The notes beneath the pieces were generated by a model. The model searched no databases, was not told the DNA's origin, and was given only the letters and a program-made list of their open reading frames with translations. The position numbers and the translations under genes are program-made. A DNA stretch of 37,547 nucleotides from Planctomycetota bacterium (lineage in GTDB: Bacteria > Planctomycetota > B15-G4 > JADJEK01): assembly GCA_016213895.1 (NCBI GenBank), contig JACQZJ010000092.1:1-37547 (forward strand), in the 5' to 3' direction. Shown piece after piece: positions 34,752 through 37,547 of this stretch (position 1 is the first letter of the stretch; every line of letters begins with the position of its first letter).

Positions 34752-36065
34752 ATGACCAGGAGACTTTCGACCCTCTTCGTTCTCGTTCTGGCGACGCTCG
34801 TGCTGTCGTCCGGCGCCAACCTCATGGCCGGCGGCGGCGCAAGCATGACGCCTCAGCAGATGGAAGAGGCGGGTATCGACAACGGTGTCGCGCCGCCTTC
34901 CCCGGTCCAGACCAAGGCCGCGGCGCGCGTCACCGGCAAGGTGCTGCTCATCCCCGACTCCACCGCCGACATCGTCGCCATGTTCAGCCCGCAGGACGGC
35001 TCGTACCTCGGCGACCTGATCAACGGCGTGGGCCTCTTCTCCACGCCGATCAACGCGGTGCAGGGACCGGACGGCAACATCTACGTGTCCGACCAGGTGA
35101 AGGACTCGGTGTACGTCTACGACATTGCTGGCACGCTGCTCTACACCTACGCCGACGGCACGGACGGGCTGGACAACATCCGCGGCATCGACTGGTTCGG
35201 AGGGCACCTCTTCGTCACCAGCGGCAACGACTACGTGGCCGAGTTCTCGGCTCCGCACACGCGCCTGCCGGACTTCATCGCCGACGGCAGCGATCCCTTC
35301 GACATCCACTTCCTGCCGGACGGCCGCTCCCTGATGTCGGACATCGGCGGCTCCCTGACCGTGGACGGCATCCGCCTGTACTTCGCGGGAGGCGCCTTCG
35401 ACAAGGTCCTGTTCACTCCGCAGTTCCCCGAGCAGATCGCGGACGACTCGCTCCTGCCGGGCGAGTTCCTGGAATCCGCCTTCACCGACAAGACGATCTC
35501 GGACTTCGACATCGCCGGCACGGTGAACCAGGTGACGCCCCTCAGCACCAACGGCCGCGGTGTGTATCGCCTGGGCAACGGCAACCTGCTGCAGGCGAAC
35601 GGCGCGGGCGTCCAGGAGCTGGCGCCCGGCACCGGCACCGTGATCACCCAGATCAAGACCGGCTCGGGCTGGCGCTACATCGAGGAGGTCATGCTCTCGG
35701 CCTGGACCGACCTGGGCAACGCCCTGCCCGGCGTGCTCGGCGCCCCGGTCCTCACCGGCGACGGCGCGCTCAGCGCCGGCAACACCGTGACACTCACGCT
35801 CACGAACGCTCTGCCGAACACCACGGCCTTCCTGGTCGTGGGCGCGGTGAACCTGAGTCTGCCGTTCTACGGCGGGATCATCGTCCCCTACCCGACCTTG
35901 ATCGTGGGCCTGCCCACGGGCGCGGCGGGCAGCATCACGCTTCCGGCGCTCTATCCCGCTGGCGTTCCGGCCGGCATCCCGATCTACGTGCAGTACTGGA
36001 TCGTGGACGCGAGCGGGCCGGAAGGCTACACGGCCTCGAACGGCATCACGGCCACCACGGAGTGA
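34752..36065 (+). CDS. Secreted beta-propeller protein with planctomycete-type C-terminal domain
   Basis: 437 residues. GGGAGGAG lies 3-10 bases before the ATG. Signal peptide 1 to about 27 (MTRRLSTLFVLVLATLVLSS, then MAGGG). Residues about 55-310 contain NHL/YncE-like propeller blades of the type LIPDSTADIVAMFSPQDGSYL, then GPDGNIYVSDQVKDSVYVYD, then LDNIRGIDWF, GHLFVTSG and FDIHFLPDGRSLMSD. Residues about 318-437 form a separate beta-rich domain (WTDLGNALPGVLGAPVLTG, then AGNTVTLTLTNALPNTTA, ITLPALYPAGVPAGIPIYVQ and SNGITATTE). I associate this domain with the ends of many large secreted planctomycete proteins. It may serve surface sorting or attachment, but that is inference. The gene is monocistronic, with its own promoter and a strong terminator. 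Confidence 0.88.
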   Translation: MTRRLSTLFVLVLATLVLSSGANLMAGGGASMTPQQMEEAGIDNGVAPPSPVQTKAAARVTGKVLLIPDSTADIVAMFSPQDGSYLGDLINGVGLFSTPINAVQGPDGNIYVSDQVKDSVYVYDIAGTLLYTYADGTDGLDNIRGIDWFGGHLFVTSGNDYVAEFSAPHTRLPDFIADGSDPFDIHFLPDGRSLMSDIGGSLTVDGIRLYFAGGAFDKVLFTPQFPEQIADDSLLPGEFLESAFTDKTISDFDIAGTVNQVTPLSTNGRGVYRLGNGNLLQANGAGVQELAPGTGTVITQIKTGSGWRYIEEVMLSAWTDLGNALPGVLGAPVLTGDGALSAGNTVTLTLTNALPNTTAFLVVGAVNLSLPFYGGIIVPYPTLIVGLPTGAAGSITLPALYPAGVPAGIPIYVQYWIVDASGPEGYTASNGITATTE

Positions 36066-36112
36066 CGCCGCTCATTCACTGACGCTCGCACGTTCCATCG
36101 CGAAGCAAGAAC

Positions 36113-36158
36113 GACGCGGCCCCGCGCGCGATCCTCCGCGCGCGGGGCCGCGTCTTTT
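36113..36158 (+). terminator. Rho-independent terminator
   Basis: A perfect 18-bp stem (GACGCGGCCCCGCGCGCG at 36113-36130 and its complement at 36137-36154) around the loop ATCCTC is followed by TTTT. It starts 48 bp after the propeller gene stop. Read leftwards, it also follows the stop of the convergent gene (36178), with GTTCTTG after the stem, so it may work in both directions. Confidence 0.93.
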
Positions 36159-36177
36159 CCGGCGCCATCGCACCCCG

Positions 36178-37413
36178 CTACCGGAGCGGCACGGCCACGT
36201 CCTTCTGCTCGCCCGAGGCGATCTCGACCAGCATCTCGCCGGAGCGCTCGCCCGCGCTCAGCCTGACCGTGTAGCGGCCGGGGGAGATGCCGTCGAAGCG
36301 CAGGAACGGTTGCCTGTGCGCGAAGCGCGTGTCCTTCTGGCCGGTCGTCTCGTTCGTCAGCGTGGCGTCGAAAAGACCGGGCGGCTCGTCGCCCGCGTCG
36401 AGCTGCGGCCGCACCATGAGCACGGCGCCGATCGTGGCCTCGAAGTCCACGCCGTCCGTGCGCTGGCCCTCGAATACGTGCACCTGGTCCTTCCGCATCT
36501 TCACGATGCCGCCGCCTTGCACCTCGACGCGGTAGTCTCCCGGGTCGAGGAAGCACACGTCGTAGCAGCCGTTCTCGTCCGTGGCGAGAACCTCGGGCGC
36601 GTCGCCGAAGGTCATCCAACTGGAGCGACCGTCGCCGTGGGACGTCACAACGGTCGTGGTGCTGTACCCGGTCTCCTCCTCGGCGTCCTCTCTGGCTGGC
36701 CGGACCGTGATGACCACGCCCGGGATGCCGTGGCCGGAGTCCACGTCCTTGATCCGGCCCGAGATGATGCCCGTGGGAAGGACGATCGTCTCCCGCGCGG
36801 TCTGCCGTGGCCGCACTTCGACCTCGCGCCGGATTGGCCGGGCCGCACCCTTTGCCGCCACGGAGAGCAGGTACTGGCCCGGCTTGACGTCCTCGAGCAG
36901 GAACTCGCCGTCCTCGCCGGTTCTGTCCCGGGCGCCGCCGAAGAGAGTGAGGTTCGGCTCCTGTTTCCAGTTCAGCCACACAGACACTCCGGGAAGCGGC
37001 ATTCCCGCCGCGCTGACCTGGCCGGCCACCGCGCCGGTCGGCGCGAGGTGCAGGTCCCGGGTTGTGGTCTTGCCCTCGTCGATCGTGACCGATTCCCCGC
37101 TGTCGCCGGCCTCGTCGCCGATCGAGACCTGCATGCCGTGGCCCGAGGAGCCTTCCTTGGCCGGACGCTGCACCATGGCGAGGTAGCGGCCGGGCAGGAT
37201 GCCGTGGATCGCGTAGTGGCCGTTCTCGTCCGCAGCGGTCTCATACGACTTGTTGCCACTCGGTCCGGAACCCATGTCCCCGGGGAACCCCCCGGCTTCT
37301 CCCTCGCCCGGCGGCGGCGCTTCCTTCAAGGTGACCCGAGCGCCGGCCAGGGTATTGTCGTCCGCGTCCCGCGCGGTCCCTTCGAGCGCGCCGCCGGCCC
37401 TGAGCGTTAGGCC
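36178..37413 (-). CDS. Carboxypeptidase-regulatory-like repeat protein, 5' end lost at an insertion-sequence junction
   Basis: The coding sense begins in mid-domain (GLTLRAGGALEGTARDADDN, then LAGARVTL) at about 37413 and runs about 411 codons to TAG 36180-36178. No plausible start or signal peptide exists; the only in-frame starts are internal, such as TTG 37329. About four Ig-like repeats have the pattern A-G-x-V-x-x-x-G-x-P-L/I-P-G-V-x-V, then T-D-E-N-G-x-Y and L-x-P-G-x-Y. Examples are AADENGHYAIHGILPGRYL, TGEDGEFLLEDVKPGQYLL and ATDENGCYDVCFLDPGDYR. This repeat type also makes up the ectodomain of the sigma fusion at 18391-21717, so the missing N-terminus could have been a signal peptide, a membrane anchor or a sigma factor. 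The break coincides with AT-rich DNA before a transposase start. Confidence 0.8.
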   Translation of the reverse strand, partial: GLTLRAGGALEGTARDADDNTLAGARVTLKEAPPPGEGEAGGFPGDMGSGPSGNKSYETAADENGHYAIHGILPGRYLAMVQRPAKEGSSGHGMQVSIGDEAGDSGESVTIDEGKTTTRDLHLAPTGAVAGQVSAAGMPLPGVSVWLNWKQEPNLTLFGGARDRTGEDGEFLLEDVKPGQYLLSVAAKGAARPIRREVEVRPRQTARETIVLPTGIISGRIKDVDSGHGIPGVVITVRPAREDAEEETGYSTTTVVTSHGDGRSSWMTFGDAPEVLATDENGCYDVCFLDPGDYRVEVQGGGIVKMRKDQVHVFEGQRTDGVDFEATIGAVLMVRPQLDAGDEPPGLFDATLTNETTGQKDTRFAHRQPFLRFDGISPGRYTVRLSAGERSGEMLVEIASGEQKDVAVPLR

Positions 37414-37547
37414 GCGTAAATAAATAATGGTTGCGTGACGTGTCTGCTTCTCGTATGATCGTGAGGCATGAGGACATGCAGCGAACTTCGGTCGAAGCTG
37501 GCCAGCCTTTGGCCGCTGCTGGACGAGCGCACACGCCGGCTCACGGC
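37414..37547 (+). mobile_element. Left end of an ISAzo13-like insertion sequence (partial)
   Basis: The sequence changes at about 37414 from GC-rich coding DNA to GCGTAAATAAATAATGG, and a transposase reading frame starts 54 bp later. The exact boundary and the terminal inverted repeat cannot be set because the right end is outside the window. The first bases are taken from where the interrupted coding sense stops being protein-like. Confidence 0.5.
37468..37547 (+). CDS. ISAzo13-family transposase, N-terminal 26 codons
   Basis: ATG at 37468, with GTGAGG just upstream; the frame runs off the right edge. The peptide MRTCSELRSKLASLWPLLDE, followed by RTRRLTA, matches the conserved start of ISAzo13-type transposases (also called Rhodopirellula transposase), where 'L-x-P-x-LDERxRRLxA' precedes a helix-turn-helix. 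The catalytic DDE residues lie outside the window. Assignment rests on this short but characteristic motif. Confidence 0.7.
   Translation, partial: MRTCSELRSKLASLWPLLDERTRRLT

Overview
The window is 37.5 kb of very GC-rich, densely coding bacterial DNA. It most likely comes from the Planctomycetota or a close relative, probably a metagenome-assembled genome. The clues are: an ECF sigma factor fused through a membrane helix to a long carboxypeptidase-regulatory-like extension; a secreted propeller protein ending in a domain I associate with large secreted planctomycete proteins; secreted right-handed beta-helix, DUF2961 and DUF1080-like proteins; and an ISAzo13-type ('Rhodopirellula') transposase start at the right edge. 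Taxonomy is inferred from gene content only; no rRNA or tRNA gene was seen.

Layout, left to right. 1-254 (-) is the 5' part of a B12-binding/radical SAM gene. 339-2492 (+) is a secreted M1-like metallopeptidase whose first zinc histidine is an aspartate. 2517-8497 (-) is a three-gene cluster for secreted, possibly carbohydrate-directed proteins: two tandemly duplicated beta-helix genes, then a DUF2961/GH172-like gene. 8638-15008 (+) is an AddB-AddA type recombinational-repair pair with overlapping stop/start. AddB keeps its nuclease and Fe-S residues, while AddA stops before its nuclease lysine motif. 15010-16650 (+) is a polytopic glycosyltransferase-like gene broken by two frameshifts. 16727-18328 (+) is a secreted alpha/alpha-toroid protein. 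18391-21717 (+) is the membrane-tethered sigma factor fusion. 21743-22645 (-) is a UbiA-family decaprenyl-phosphate phosphoribosyltransferase-like protein.

22840-23991 (+) is a secreted alpha/beta-hydrolase-like protein lacking its serine nucleophile, followed by a gene remnant. 24327-25034 (-) is a REP-associated (Y1/HUH) transposase beside a 0.5-kb non-coding stretch with a hairpin and four heptamer repeats. 25577-28387 (-) is a membrane spermidine-synthase-like protein, divergent from mutM (28471-29286), which overlaps tail to tail with an SGNH hydrolase (29277-30188, -). 30387-34055 (+) is a gluzincin / DUF1080-like / cysteine-less thioredoxin-like fusion with a small downstream partner. 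34752-36065 (+) is the secreted propeller protein, with a recognisable promoter and a strong terminator. 36178-37413 (-) is a carboxypeptidase-regulatory-like gene whose 5' end is lost at the junction with the insertion sequence at the right edge.

Most products appear to be exported. The recurring theme is envelope or secreted proteins, several with degenerate active sites, next to a sigma factor that appears physically anchored in the membrane. Housekeeping functions are limited to DNA repair (AddAB-like, MutM) and prenyl-linked sugar metabolism.
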